The translations under genes and the position numbers were made by a program. Shown here piece after piece: positions 27,656-37,856 of a stretch of DNA of 64,000 bases (within the stretch, counting starts at the first letter, position 1; every line of letters starts with the position of its first letter). Source of the DNA: Streptomyces sp. Tue 6430 (GTDB lineage: Bacteria > Actinomycetota > Actinomycetes > Streptomycetales > Streptomycetaceae); NCBI GenBank assembly GCA_021568835.1, contig JAKGSH010000001.1, positions 496,001 through 560,000 of the forward strand, written 5' to 3'. Under the pieces are notes generated by a model. It was not told the DNA's origin, did not search any database, and saw nothing but the letters and a program-made list of their open reading frames with translations.

Positions 27656-29051
27656 GCCGTGTCGGCGGCAGGTACTCCCGCACGTACGCCCGTTTCCAGC
27701 ACGCCCCCGTCTCCCGCAGTTCCCGCGGGCTCGTGTACCGGTAGCGGAAGAGGCGGGCGCGGACGTGCCGCGGGGGTCCGTCGGGCGGGAAGGGCGAGCG
27801 GCGCAGCAGGCGGAGCGTGGCCCGGTCGCCCTCCAGCAGCCGTTCCACCAGCGTGCCGAACCAGGGCCCGGCGTAGGCCGGGGAGAGGGCGGCGAACCAC
27901 ATCATCCAGTCCAGCCGCAGGTGGTAGGGGGCGAACTGACGCGGCCAGCGCCGTGGATCGCCGGGCTTCCCGCGGAACTCGTACTCCCGCCAGTCGGAGT
28001 CCTCCCGCGGCACCTCGTCGAGGGTGCCCTCGATCACGACCTCGTGGCGCACCCGGCTCACGCTGCCGAACGCGCCGTAGGTGTTGACCAGGTGCAGCGG
28101 GTCGAAGGAGCGGTTCATGACCTGCCCGCGCGAGAGCATGTTGAGCACCGGCCGGTGGCTGAGGAACAGCAGGAAGGCGGCCACGGCCAGGACCACCACC
28201 ACGTACCAGAGCGGGGCGTCCGGCACCGTCGGCGGGTCGGAGGGGAGGCCGAGCGCGGGGACGGCCAGCACGATCGTGAGCCAGTTCAGCCAGGCGAAGT
28301 TGCCCGAGAGCACCAGCCACAGCTGAGTGAGGATCATCAGGGACGCGGCGGCCGTCGCGATCGGCTGCGGAGTGAACAGCAGGAACGGCACGAGCAGCTG
28401 GGTGACGTGGTTGGCCGCCACCTCCACCCGGTGCAGCGGCTTCGGCAGGTGGTGGAAGAACCAGCTCAGCGGGCCGGGCATCGGCTGGGTCTCGTGGTGG
28501 TGGTCCAGACAGGTGAGCCTCCGCCAGCAGGGATCGCCCCGCATCTTGATCAGCCCCGCGCCGAACTCGACGCGGAACAGCAGCCAGCGCAGCAGGAACA
28601 GCACCACGAACGGCGGCGCCACCTCGTCGTTGCCGAGGAACACGGCGAGGAACCCGGTCTCCAGCAGCAGCGACTCCCAGCCGAAGCCGTACCAGGTCTG
28701 GCCGACGTTGACGATCGACACGTACAGGGCCCACGGCACCAGCCACAGCAGCATCGCCGCCCACAGCGGCAGCAGCGAGTCCGCGCCGGCGATCAGCGCC
28801 GCCGACACCGCGCAGCCCGCCCAGGCGCACCCGGCGAAGAAGCGGTCCGAGCAGCGCAGGTGGAACAGGCTCGGCGCCCGCCGGAACGGCACCCGCTCGA
28901 CGAACCGGGCGGCCGGCAGCATCCCGCGCTCGCCGAGCAGCGCCCGGAACTGGAGCGCCGCCGTGCCGAAGGCGACCAGATACACGCAGGCCAGAGCCCG
29001 CTGGAAGACCGTCCGGCTCAGCCAGTAGTCGGGTGCGGTGAACCACTCCAC
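27588..29051 (-). CDS. Lipase maturation factor family membrane protein
   Basis: A 487-residue multi-pass membrane protein beginning MEWFTAPDYWLSRTVFQRAL, with segments WYGFGWESLLLETGFLAVFL, RWLLFRVEFGAGLIKMRGD and LTCLDHHHETQPMPGPLSWF that are characteristic of the LMF family. Family members help fold secreted lipases; bacterial roles are largely untested. About ten hydrophobic helices, then a soluble C-terminal part with WMMWFAALSP. It starts 147 bases from the divergent phosphatase gene and its last 65 bases are formed by the 33-base tandem repeats. Reads without frameshift. Confidence 0.9.
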   Translation of the reverse strand: MEWFTAPDYWLSRTVFQRALACVYLVAFGTAALQFRALLGERGMLPAARFVERVPFRRAPSLFHLRCSDRFFAGCAWAGCAVSAALIAGADSLLPLWAAMLLWLVPWALYVSIVNVGQTWYGFGWESLLLETGFLAVFLGNDEVAPPFVVLFLLRWLLFRVEFGAGLIKMRGDPCWRRLTCLDHHHETQPMPGPLSWFFHHLPKPLHRVEVAANHVTQLLVPFLLFTPQPIATAAASLMILTQLWLVLSGNFAWLNWLTIVLAVPALGLPSDPPTVPDAPLWYVVVVLAVAAFLLFLSHRPVLNMLSRGQVMNRSFDPLHLVNTYGAFGSVSRVRHEVVIEGTLDEVPREDSDWREYEFRGKPGDPRRWPRQFAPYHLRLDWMMWFAALSPAYAGPWFGTLVERLLEGDRATLRLLRRSPFPPDGPPRHVRARLFRYRYTSPRELRETGACWKRAYVREYLPPTRLAGRLGGRRDGWRGRLGDRGRG

Positions 29052-29198
29052 GGACGCCCGCTCCTCTCCCGTCCCTCCCCGGCCCCCTGTCCTGACATCC
29101 CCCGTGTTCCACGCCGGGCCGCATCACGCACGTGTTCCGCCCTCCGTTCCCGTTCCCCTCCCGGTCGAAGAATCGGGCGAATCCTGGCAAGGTGGGCC

Positions 29199-31285
29199 AT
29201 GGCCGATCGGGGAGCGAGCGCGCTGTCCTTCCCGGAGGACTGGCCCGCCCACCCGGAGCCGATCCTGGCACTCAACCGCATGGGCGGCTTCGACTGGGAC
29301 CTGGACACCGGTCTGTTCGCCATGGACGCCCGCGCCCACGAGATCTTCGACCTGACCCCCGACGAGTACGACGGCCGTCCCGAGAGCCTCTCCCCGCGCG
29401 TCCCCCCGGCCGAGGCCCTGCGCCTGGACGCCCTGGTGGCTCGGGCCATCAAGGACGGCAGCGAGAACTACGGCGCCTACTTCCGCGTCCGCCGCCGCGA
29501 CGGCCGCCTGCGCTGGACCCACACCCAGGGCTACATCCGGCGCGACGACACGGGCCGGCCCCGCCGGATCATCGGCATCGTCCGGGACGCGACCGACGAA
29601 CTGCGCGACCTCGCCGCCCACCGCGAGGCGGCCGCCCTCGACGACGCGCGCCGCGAGCAGACCAACGTCGTCCAGCTCACCACCGCAGCCCTGGCGCACG
29701 CCCGGACCGTGAAGGACGTCATCGACGTCCTCAAGGACACCCACGGCCTCATCCACCTGGGCGCGACCAGCCTGGTCATGGGCCTGGTCGAGGCCGGCCG
29801 GATCCGGCTGATCGCCGAGGGCCCCGAGGGCAGCTTCGTGCCCGGCACCCTCGTCACCCGGATCGACGAGCCGTACCCGATGAGCGAGGTGGTGCGCACC
29901 CTCACCCCCCGGTTCATCGAGTCGCCCGACGAGTTCGCGGCCGGCTACCCGGTGCTGTGGCCGCACATCACCGGCCTGGAGATCACCTCGGCCGCCTACC
30001 TGCCGCTCATCGTCCAGGCCCGCCCGATCGGCGCGATGGGCCTGCTCTACAGCGACCGGCGCGGCTTCACCCCCGAGGAACGCAACATCCTCGTCGCCCT
30101 CGGCAGCAGCATCGCCCAGTCCCTGCAACGGGCCATGTTCTACGAGCAGGAGAAGGACATCGCCCAGGGCCTCCAGCAGGCCATGCTGCCGCGCACCATC
30201 CCCAGCGTGCCCGGCGCCGACGTCGCCGTCCGCTACCGCGCCGCCACCATCGGCGGCTCCCACGGCCGCGACATCGGCGGCGACTGGTACGACCTGATCC
30301 CGCTGCCCGGCGGCCGGGTCGGCGCCGTCATCGGCGACGTCCAGGGCCACGACACGCACGCCGCCGCCGTCATGGGCCAGCTGCGCATCGTCCTGCGGGC
30401 GTACGCCTCCGAAGGGCACCCCCCGGCCACCGTGATGGCCCGCGCCTCCGTCTTCCTCCACGAACTCGACACCGACCGCTTCGCCACCTGCCTCTACACC
30501 GAGGCCGACCTGTCCACCGGCGTCGTCCAGATGGTCCGGGCCGGCCACATCGACCCGCTGGTGCGCGGGACCGACGGCACCTGTCGGCGCCTCTCCGTCC
30601 CCGGCGGACTGCCGCTCGGCCTGTCCGCAGAGTTCGGCAGCCTCGACTATCCCGTCGCCACCCTCGAACTCGATCCCGGCCACACCCTGCTGCTGTACAC
30701 CGACGGACTCGTCGAACAGCCCGGCACCGACCTCGACGACGGCATGCTGGCCCTCGCCGAACTGGTCGCCACCGGTCCCGGCGACGTACGGCAACTCGCC
30801 GACCGGCTCATCGACGTCGCCGAGGAACGCGACGGTGACGACGACGCGGCCCTCCTCCTGCTCCGCCGCCGCCGCACGGACGCCTCCCGGGCCGGCAGCC
30901 GGCTCCAGCAGCACGTGGCGCCCGGCGACCCCGAGGCCCTCACCCACGCCCGGCACATGATCCGCGCCGCCGTCCGCTCCTGGGGCGCCCGGCAGCGCTC
31001 CGACGACGTCGAACTGGTCGCCGACGAACTGATCACCAACGCCCTCATGCACACCGAAGGCGCCGCCGTCGTCACCCTGCGCCTCCTCACCGGCGGCGGC
31101 CGCCTGCTGCGCGTCGAGGTCGAGGACTCCTCCAGCGCCCTGCCGCGCCGCCGCGAGGCCGGGGACTCGGGCGTCTCCGGCCGCGGTCTGCTCCTGGTCG
31201 ACCTGCTCTCCGACGCGTGGGAGTGGAGGCCCGCGGCGGCGGCAAGTGCGTGTGGTGCGAGTTCGGGATGCCGGAACCGCCCTGA
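29199..31285 (+). CDS. SpoIIE-type serine phosphatase with PAS, GAF and HATPase domains, frameshifted at the end
   Basis: About 695 residues. Order: PAS domain (about 20-130, FDWDLDTGLFAMDARAHEIF), GAF domain (about 150-300), PP2C/SpoIIE phosphatase (about 320-540, with GGDWYDLIPLPGGRVGAVIG and DTDRFATCLYT, ending GDDDAALLLLRR), then an RsbW-like histidine-kinase ATPase (about 560-690, VADELITNALMHTEG, GRGLLLVDLLSDAW). Such proteins act in partner-switching control of anti-sigma and anti-anti-sigma factors. One G is lost in the run at 31218-31220; repaired, it ends KCVWCEFGMPEPP at 31285. No STAS partner is encoded beside it. Confidence 0.93.
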
Positions 31286-31372
31286 ACACCGGGCCGCCGT
31301 GTGGATCACGCCGCGGACGCGGGGCCGGATAGCCCCCGCCGCCGTCCTGCGCCCCGATCCACACGACAGGTT

Positions 31373-31412
31373 CTAGTGTGGTGCGCCTGAGATTTCAGGC
31401 GCACCACACTAG
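31373..31412. terminator. Perfect 18-bp stem hairpin terminator
   Basis: CTAGTGTGGTGCGCCTGA at 31373-31390 pairs perfectly with 31395-31412 across a GATT loop. It separates the phosphatase gene from the converging anti-sigma gene, and the stop codon of the latter (31409-31411) lies inside the stem. Confidence 0.85.
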
Positions 31413-32066
31413 CGGGGCTTGAGCACGACGAGGGTCTCGCCGGTCGTCGTGCGTACCTCGTAGCGCGCGATCCCGTCGGCCCGCAGGGTCGCGCCGCCCT
31501 TCACGGTGTTGGGGCGGGCGTCGTGGTCGGGACCATCCAGCTGGTGGCGATCTCCTCCGAGCCGTCGTGGCCGATGACGATCAGGTGGCAGGCGCGCGGG
31601 CCCGCGGCGTCCTTCACCTCGAGTTCGACCTGGCTGCCCAGAGTTCGTCCTCGGACGTCACCCGCGCCCACACGCCCGACTTCTGGTCCGTCGCCGCGAC
31701 GACCCGCGCCGGTTCCGCACCGTCGCCGGCGGCGGCCGTCATGGCGAGCACCGGCCCCGCGACGGCGGCCACGACCGCCGCGGCCACGGCGTACAGCAGC
31801 CGGCGTCCGGTGGTCCGGCGCCGGGCGGCGACCTCGTGGAGGAGACGGTCGAGGAGCTGCGGGCCGGGGCCGGCGAAGGGGTGCACGGCGCGCGGCGTCG
31901 CCCTGCGGTACAGCATCAGCTGCCGGGTGGTGGCGCCGAACTCGGTGACCTCCGCCGTGCAGCGAGGACACTCCATGAGGTGGTCCTCGAAACGGAAGGC
32001 CTCCGCCTCGTCCAGCACGCCCAGCGCGTACGCGCCGACGTCGCGATGCCTCTCCAGGGACCTCAT
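31409..32066 (-). CDS. Zinc-binding (zf-HC2) transmembrane anti-sigma factor, frameshifted
   Basis: About 219 residues after repair. Residues 1-60 carry the anti-sigma zinc motif (HRDVGAYALGVLDEAEAFRF, then HLMECPRCTAEV, His-x3-Cys-x2-Cys). A single membrane helix follows at about 95-115 (LLYAVAAAVVAAVAGPVLAM), then an extracytoplasmic RskA-like domain (GSQVELEVKDAAGPRACHLI, ending TTTGETLVVLKPR). Two single-base losses, near 31637-31639 and 31525, break it. GAGG precedes the ATG. The ECF sigma gene lies upstream on the same strand with one small gene between, so the pair is very likely cognate. Confidence 0.88.
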
Positions 32067-32216
32067 GCCGAAACCTCGCGCCGTTGAGTGCCAGTGGGGT
32101 TACTCCTTGCTCCCACCGGTACGGACCAGGCGGCGGAATCATTCAAGGCACGTACCGAATCGTGACCCAGACGTTCGGAGCGGTCCGGCCCGTGGATTGG
32201 TCCGGATGCGGAAAAG

Positions 32217-32728
32217 CTAGAAAAGATGGATCGCGAGGTGCCCGAGGGGCAGACCGAGCTGCCAGGCGGGCGTCCAGACCTCGGTTCCCTCGTCCTCGCC
32301 GGCCGGCGTGCCGCCCGGCACCGCGTCGAGGTCGGGGGCGAGCAGTTCGGTCTCCTCCAGCCAGCGCCAGGCCGCCGACGCCAGCTCCAGATCGGGGCGG
32401 GGCCCTCCGACTCGGCCGCCTCGGCCGTCAGTTGTGACATGCGTCCGGCGACCCAGTCCTGCCAGGGCTGGTCGTACGCGGTGAGCGCGAGCCAGGTCTC
32501 CAGCTGGGTGACCACCCGGATCCCGGGCAGTTCGCCGTCGGTGTCGGACAGGAAGACGGTCAGCGCCAGGGCGTCCCGGCCGGCGCGGAACTCGAAGGAC
32601 GTCGGCGGCATGAGATCGCCGGTCCGCAGCAGTTCGTCGGCGATGTACTCGGCGTACAACCAGGCCATGGGGACGGTGAGTTCCCCGCCGCCGGTGCCGT
32701 CCGTGCTCTGATGACCTCTGTGCGGCAT
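32217..32728 (-). CDS. Conserved hypothetical protein between sigma and anti-sigma genes, frameshifted
   Basis: About 170 residues after restoring one C (G run at 32399-32402 on the plus strand). The core reads MAWLYAEYIADELLRTGDLM, then an alternating strand region SFEFRAGRDALALTVFLSDT and a helical part TWLALTAYDQPWQDWVAGRM, ending WQLGLPLGHLAIHLF. No known domain recognised and no membrane segment. Start ATG at 32728 follows GGAGGAGGG at a rather long distance, and a later Met is possible. Its place between an ECF sigma factor and the anti-sigma factor suggests a part in that circuit. Confidence 0.65.
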
Positions 32729-32877
32729 CCCTTCCCGCCCTCCTCCGGTGCGTGCGCTTCGTGCGGCGCCGGAAAGCCGATGACCGGGCCCCATCCGGAA
32801 CACGGATAAGGACACCCGATTACTCAACCGGGGTCCACGGCAAGGCACTTTACGGAGGCTTGACCCGACTGTGGGTT

Positions 32878-33426
32878 TCAGTCCAGGTCGGGCGCGTAAC
32901 CGGGAAGCACCCGGCGCAGGGCGCGCAGGGCGTAGTACGCGCGGGACTTCACGGTACCGGGCGGGATGCCGAGGGCTTCGGCGGCCTCCGCCACACTCGC
33001 CCCCTGGAAGTACACCAGCACCAGGACCTCGCGGTGTTCCGGCGTGAGTGTCTTCACGGCCTCGCGGACGTCGAGCGCCGCGGCGGCCCGGTCGGCGTGG
33101 TCGCCGCAGGCCGGCGCGTTCTCCAGCACCGCGTCCCCGACCTCGGCCGGCCGTGCCTGCCGGGCCCGCCGCGCGTCGATCGCGAGCCGCCGGCCGACGG
33201 TGAGCAGCCAGGGCCGTACGGAGTCGAAGGCGTCGGTGCGCAGGGCCTCGGGATGCTGCCAGGCGCGCACCAGGGTCTCCTGGACGAGGTCCTCGGCGCG
33301 CTGGCGGTCGCCGTCGCACAGCCTCAGCAGCAGCGCGAAGAGCGGCCGGCCGTGCTCACGCTGGAGCGCGGCGAGTTCGTGTTCGGCGGTCGTCGTCCTG
33401 GCGGTGAGGATGGTTCCGGCGGTCAT
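32878..33426 (-). CDS. ECF-family RNA polymerase sigma factor
   Basis: A 182-residue sigma-70 ECF factor. Region 2 shows HGRPLFALLLRLCDGDRQRA, DLVQETLVRAWQ and VRPWLLTVGRRLAID; region 4 shows LTPEHREVLVLVYFQGASVA and ALGIPPGTVKSRAYYALRAL. It directs RNA polymerase to its own promoters when its anti-sigma factor lets go. The anti-sigma gene is two genes downstream on the same strand. The ATG at 33426 lacks a strong ribosome site; a start 15 residues upstream is less likely. Divergent from the CapA gene. Confidence 0.92.
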   Translation of the reverse strand: MTAGTILTARTTTAEHELAALQREHGRPLFALLLRLCDGDRQRAEDLVQETLVRAWQHPEALRTDAFDSVRPWLLTVGRRLAIDARRARQARPAEVGDAVLENAPACGDHADRAAAALDVREAVKTLTPEHREVLVLVYFQGASVAEAAEALGIPPGTVKSRAYYALRALRRVLPGYAPDLD

Positions 33427-33499
33427 GCGCGTATGGCACCCCAGGGCGCCGGTTCGGGACAGAGCACGCACAGGGGTCTGCGGCGGACGGTCGATCGCG

Positions 33500-33523
33500 T
33501 CGACGAACGGTTCGACGAACGGT
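33500..33523 (+). repeat. Perfect 12-bp direct repeat upstream of the sigma gene
   Basis: TCGACGAACGGT occurs twice in tandem in the divergent region between the sigma factor gene and the CapA gene. It could be a regulator site or a chance duplication. Confidence 0.5.
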
Positions 33524-33647
33524 CCGGGCTACGCCGATCGCGCGCATCCGGCCCGGCGGCGGGAGCGCCGGGGCCGTACGGGTCCGCACATGGATTAGTA
33601 GTGATACGTGCGTAAATACGACGATCCATGTGCAACGGAGTGATCCA

Positions 33648-34776
33648 GTGATCGCACGCAGACACCAGGTGGCCCTGGCCCTCACGGCCCTCCTCGCGGC
33701 GGCCGCGGCCTGCCAGGCCCACGACCGCGAATCCGCCTCCGGGCACCCGGCCCCCTCGCCGAGCCGCGGCTTCACCCTCGTGGCCACCGGCGACATCGTC
33801 CCGCACGCCTCGGTCGTCGACCGGGCCCGCTTCGACGCCGGCGGCACGGGATACGACTTCGGCCCGATGTTCGCCGGGATCCAACCCGTCGTCACCGGCG
33901 CCGACCTGGCGCTCTGCCACCTGGAGGCCGTCCGCGTCGCCGCCGACCCGGCCGCCGCCTCCCCGCCCCGGCTCGCCGCGGCCCTCGCCGCCACCGGCTA
34001 CGACGGCTGCTCCACCGCCTCCGACCACGCCCTCGACGACGGCCCCGACGGCGTACGCCGCACCCTGGACGCCCTCGACGCCACCGGCGTACGGCACGCG
34101 GGCACCGCCCGCTCCGAGGCCGAGGCCGCTGCCGTCCCGCTCCTGAGCGCGGGCCCCGCGAAGGTCGCCCATCTCGCCTACGCCTACGACACCGACGGCC
34201 GGCCGCTCCCCGACGGACAGCCCTGGGCGCTCTCCCTGATCGACGAGAACAAGATCGTCGCCGATGCCCGCGGCGCCCGCCGGGCCGGCGCCGACGTGGT
34301 CGTCGTCTCCCTGCACTGGGGCACGGAGTGGCAGGACGCCCCGGACGACCGGCAGCTCACCCTCGCCAGGACCCTCACCGCCTCCCGCACCGGCACACGC
34401 CCCGACATCGACCTGATCCTCGGCAGCCACGCCCACGTCCCGCAGGCGTACGAGAAGGTCAACGGCACCTGGGTCGTCTACGGCCTCGGGGACCAGGTGG
34501 CCGGCGAGACGCCGAACCGCGCCGGCGTCGTCGACCCGCGCGCCAACCAGTCCAGCGTCGCCCGCTTCACCTTCTCCCGCCCGCCCGGCCCGGCGCCCGC
34601 TGGGAGGTGACGAGGGCCGCCTTCGTCCCGGGCTGTTCGACCTCGACGCCGGCCGCGTCGTCGACCTCGACAAGGCCCTCGCCCAGGGCGCCGACGTGGG
34701 GGGCGTGCGCGACCGCGTCCGCGACCTTGTGCTCAGCCGGGGAGCGGCACAGGACGGGCTGGTGACGGGGGAGTAG
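33648..34776 (+). CDS. CapA-family metallophosphatase-like lipoprotein, frameshifted
   Basis: About 376 residues. A lipoprotein signal (VALALTALLAAAAACQ) is followed by the CapA/PgsA-like fold: FTLVATGDIVPHASVVDRAR, VVSLHWGTEW, LILGSHAHVPQAYE and WVVYGLGDQV, all on the outer face of the membrane. Family members take part in poly-gamma-glutamate or capsule handling. Two single-base losses, in the C run at 34576-34578 and the G run at 34630-34632, displace the last 70 residues, which otherwise read RWEVTRAAFVPG and end GLVTGE. GTG at 33648 has GGAG upstream. Confidence 0.88.
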
Positions 34777-34798
34777 AGGGCAGGCAGGGGCGCGGCGG

Positions 34799-35259
34799 CT
34801 ACGGCACCACCGTCACCGGCCAGCGCCCCGCCTTCACCAGCCGCACCGCCACCGACCCCACGATCCGGTGACCGGCCTGCTCGGAGGCGCCGACCACCAC
34901 GCGTCGGCCTTCAGCCGGTCCGCGGCCTTCACCAGCCCGTTGTACGGGTCGCCGTGGAAGGTGTGGAACTCCCAGCGCACGTCGAATATCCCCCGGGTCC
35001 GTTCGGTGGCCTCCCGGATCTGCGCCACGATGTCCTGGGCGATCTCGTCGGTGGCCTCCGCGACCGGCGCCCCGAGCGCGGCGCCCGCCGCCATCACCGG
35101 CTGCACGTACACCACGGCGAGCAGGGCGTTCTGGCGCCGGGCCAGACCGGCGGCGTAGGCCGCGGCGCGCATCGAGGGATCAGAGCCGTCCACGCCGACG
35201 AGGACGACCTTCGGGCCGTCCGTGCCCCGTTCGAACGGGGAGGGGTGCTGTTCCGTCAC
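34799..35259 (-). CDS. Universal stress protein (UspA family), frameshifted
   Basis: About 153 residues. It starts with a short lead, then VVLVGVDGSDPSMRAAAYAA, the Usp Rossmann-like core, and LVKAADRLKADAVVVG. Normally a GASEQAGHRIVGSVAVRLV segment follows, close to the ATP-binding G-x2-G-x9-G-S/T pattern. That segment is reached only after restoring a base near 34901. The real end is the TAG at 34799-34801. Likely cytoplasmic, nucleotide-binding; target unknown. Converges with the CapA gene, 22 bases apart. Confidence 0.87.
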
Positions 35260-35900
35260 GACGAGAGGCTATCGGAACCCGCAGGTCCCACCGCCGCGCG
35301 GGCCCGGCACCTCCCGCGGCCGCGGCCGCGAGCGCCCTGAGAGGGACGACCCCGGCCGGTCCGACACGGTCGTCCGCGAGCGGCTTTCCCGGCCGGGGGT
35401 CTCGAAGGCCGGCGCCCTTGGCCTCCCTGACGTGTGCCCCAACCCGCCCGTCGTGGCCCCGCCGCCGGGCCGCTCCGCCACCGGTCGTGCCCGCCGCCGG
35501 TCACGCCCGGCGCGCGTACGTCCCGGTCCGGGAACGCGGCGCAGGCCCCCGGCGCATCGACGGCGCATCGACGGCGGCATCGGGAGGGCCCGTACGAGGG
35601 TGGCCCCGGCCCGCTCGCACCGGGGGTCTGCCGCCCCGACGGCGTCCGGCACCGTTGGAAGGGGCGAGGTCCGGCCCGGTGCCGGACCTCGGCCTGCCCG
35701 TGCCGGTCGGGCCCGCCGCCCGGACCCGACCGGCACGCACCGACGCCACCGGCCCCTGACCGGCCGGGGCGGGCTCGCGTCGCCGCTGATCCGGCCGGTG
35801 ACGACGGGGTGGCCGGCCTGCTGCGCCGAGCGGGTGGATTCATGCCGCCGGGCCGGTGCCGTCGTGGTGCGCCGGGGCCCGGCCGGGCGAGTGATGACAC
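35260..35900. other. Gene-free stretch of very GC-rich sequence
   Basis: About 640 bases. Open frames exist on both strands but all are Arg/Pro/Gly-rich, without start signals or recognisable motifs. I see no gene, RNA or repeat here. Confidence 0.5.
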
Positions 35901-36737
35901 ATGCAGAAGGATCAGTTGTTCACGCGGCGCGGGGCGTTGCTCGCCGGTGCCGCCACCGTCGGCGCGGTCGGCACGGCCTCTCTGTTCGCGTGGGGGACGG
36001 GCGCGGGGGCACCGGCCGCACCGGTGCCCCGGCGGCCGGTGCCCCGCCTACCGCCTCCCGACGGGACCCTCCGCCTACCGCCTCCAGCCGTGGACCGGCT
36101 ACGGCCCTCCGCGCACCACGATCAGCACCCCCGTGCGGCGCGAACCGCTGCTGCGGATCACCGGCCGCGGCCGCACCATGGTGCTCACCTTCGACGACGG
36201 CCCCGACCCCGCTACACCCCGGGCATCCTCGACACCCTGGCCGAGTACGACGTGCGCGCGATGTTCTTCGTGTGCGGGGAGATGGCCGCCGACCACCCCC
36301 ACCTGCTGACCCGGATGGCCGACGAGGGACACACCGTCGGCAACCACACCTGGTCCCACCCCCTGCTCACGAAGATGACGCGCCGCCAGATCCACTCCGA
36401 GATGAGCCGCACCAGCGAGGTCATCGAGAACACCTACGGAGAGCGGCCCCACTGGTTCCGCGCCCCCTACGGCGCCTGGAACCGCGCCGCCTTCCAACTG
36501 GGCTCCGAACTCGGCATGGAGCCCCTGGCCTGGACGGTGGACACCCTGGACTGGACCACCCCGGGCACCGGCACCATCGTCGACCGGGTCGAGAACGGCG
36601 CCGCCCCCGGCGTCGTCGTCCTCTCGCACGACGCGGGCGGCGACCGCTCCCAGAGCGTGCACGCCTTGCGCCGCTACCTGCCCCAGCTCCTCGACTCCGG
36701 CTATCACGTCACGGTGCCGCGGCGGCAGCGCGTCTGA
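35901..36737 (+). CDS. Secreted polysaccharide deacetylase (NodB/CE4), frameshifted
   Basis: About 279 residues. A twin-arginine-like or Sec signal (FTRRGALLAGAATVGAVGTA) leads to a Pro/Ala linker and the NodB domain: VLTFDDGPDP (catalytic Asp and metal Asp), GNHTWSHPLL (metal His pair), RAPYGAWNRAAF and VVVLSHDAGGDRSQS. It removes acetyl groups from surface or wall polysaccharide such as peptidoglycan or chitin oligomers. Three single-base losses are implied, near 36021, 36066 and 36206, the last in the CCCC run before RYTPGIL. Start ATG at 35901; no close ribosome site. Confidence 0.88.
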   Translation: MQKDQLFTRRGALLAGAATVGAVGTASLFAWGTGAGAPAAPVPRRPVPRLPPPDGTLRLPPPAVDRLRPSAHHDQHPRAARTAAADHRPRPHHGAHLRRRPRPRYTPGILDTLAEYDVRAMFFVCGEMAADHPHLLTRMADEGHTVGNHTWSHPLLTKMTRRQIHSEMSRTSEVIENTYGERPHWFRAPYGAWNRAAFQLGSELGMEPLAWTVDTLDWTTPGTGTIVDRVENGAAPGVVVLSHDAGGDRSQSVHALRRYLPQLLDSGYHVTVPRRQRV

Positions 36738-37184
36738 GGGCCTGCCGGAAACCGGCCTGCGGGTGTCGCGACGTGAATTCCCAGGCCGGCGCGTTGCCCG
36801 CCCGCACGGTGTTCTCCCGCGAGCCCCAAGAGCCGTCCCGCGATCGTCGCTTCGTGCCGGCCGGGACCGAGGTCGAGGTCGAGGCCGGGGCCGGGACCGG
36901 GGCCGAGGCCGGGGCCGGGTCGGGGCTTCGCCGGTGAAGCCGCCTCCGCCGTCACCGCCCGGGCCTCCCGGGAACTGCCCGACGTTCCGCTCGTCGCGCG
37001 CGTCCGCCCGGCGAGCGTGGGCTCCCGGCGGGTGGCGGTGCGCGCCGGACTCCGCCGGGCCCGGCACCTCGGCACCGAGGGGCACGACGGCTTCGGCCCG
37101 ATCCGCACGGCGGCACCCGTGCCCGGTGCCCGGCCGGCCGACCGAGGTCCCGCGGGGCCGGCGCCCGCCCGGTCGGTGGTCCGT
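36738..37184. other. Gene-poor stretch with a Glu/Gly-coding simple repeat
   Basis: About 450 bases. At 36868-36920 the plus strand is a run of GAGG and GGGGCC-type units that would encode EVEVEAGAGTGAEAGAG. Just after it, about 35 codons read ASRELPDVPLVARVRPAS, which looks protein-like but has no start and no clear end. Probably a decayed or frameshifted gene; not assigned. Confidence 0.4.
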
Positions 37185-37856
37185 TCAGCGGACCTCTACC
37201 AGGCGGGCGAAGGCGACCACGTTGCCGTCGTAGCCGTTCGCCTTGGAGAAACCGCCACCGCAGGTGATCACCCGGAGTTCGGGGGCGCCCTTGGAGGCGT
37301 AGACGCGGTCGCCGGGGAAGTTGTTCTTCTCGAAGACCTCGACGCCGTAGATCTCGAACACCGCGGTCTTCCCGTCCCGGCGGGACACCTCGACGTGGTT
37401 CCCCTTCTTCAGAGCACCCAGGCCGTAGAACACGGCCGGCCCCTGCAGGTTGTCGACATGGCCGACGACGACCGCGGTCCCCTTCTCGCCGGGGGAGACG
37501 GCGCCGGTGAACCAGCCGGCCAGATTCGGGTCCTCCGGGGGCGGCGCGCCGACCCAGCCGTCCGTGTCCAGGCCGACCTGCATGACCGGGGCGTCGACCC
37601 GGATGGCGGGGATCCGGACCCGGTCGGGCTCCGCGAACGGCAGGGCCCGGACGGTCTTCCCGAGGGTGTCCTCGGCCGCACGGGCGTCGGCGGCCGCCGC
37701 GGAGGCGGGCTGCGGCGGGCCCGCGTCGAACTCCCCCGAACCGTTCCGGATGAGCGCGAGCCCGGTCAGCAGAACAAGCGCTATGACGCCCCAAGGAGCG
37801 CGCTTCTTCGGTCGCTCCTCCTCTTCCGCCGTTCCGGACAGCTCGTACCCAGACAT
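37185..37856 (-). CDS. Class F sortase
   Basis: A 223-residue membrane-anchored transpeptidase. An N-terminal membrane helix (WGVIALVLLTGLALI) is followed by the sortase barrel: VRIPAIRVDAPVMQVGLDTD, the catalytic His in GTAVVVGHVDN, the Cys in LRVITCGGGF and the end VVAFARLVEVR. Sortases cut a C-terminal sorting signal and attach the protein to the wall. It is divergent from a Gly/Asn-rich secreted protein gene at 38190, and a related secreted protein lies beyond it, the usual class F sortase setting in streptomycetes. Start ATG at 37856. Confidence 0.93.
   Translation of the reverse strand: MSGYELSGTAEEEERPKKRAPWGVIALVLLTGLALIRNGSGEFDAGPPQPASAAAADARAAEDTLGKTVRALPFAEPDRVRIPAIRVDAPVMQVGLDTDGWVGAPPPEDPNLAGWFTGAVSPGEKGTAVVVGHVDNLQGPAVFYGLGALKKGNHVEVSRRDGKTAVFEIYGVEVFEKNNFPGDRVYASKGAPELRVITCGGGFSKANGYDGNVVAFARLVEVR

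Noticed and set aside
35222..36937. Long plus-strand open frame of over 500 codons covering the polysaccharide deacetylase in another frame
   Set aside because: Arg/Pro-rich composition without motifs; the NodB motifs of the real gene lie mostly in other frames. Long open frames on all six frames are expected at this GC level.
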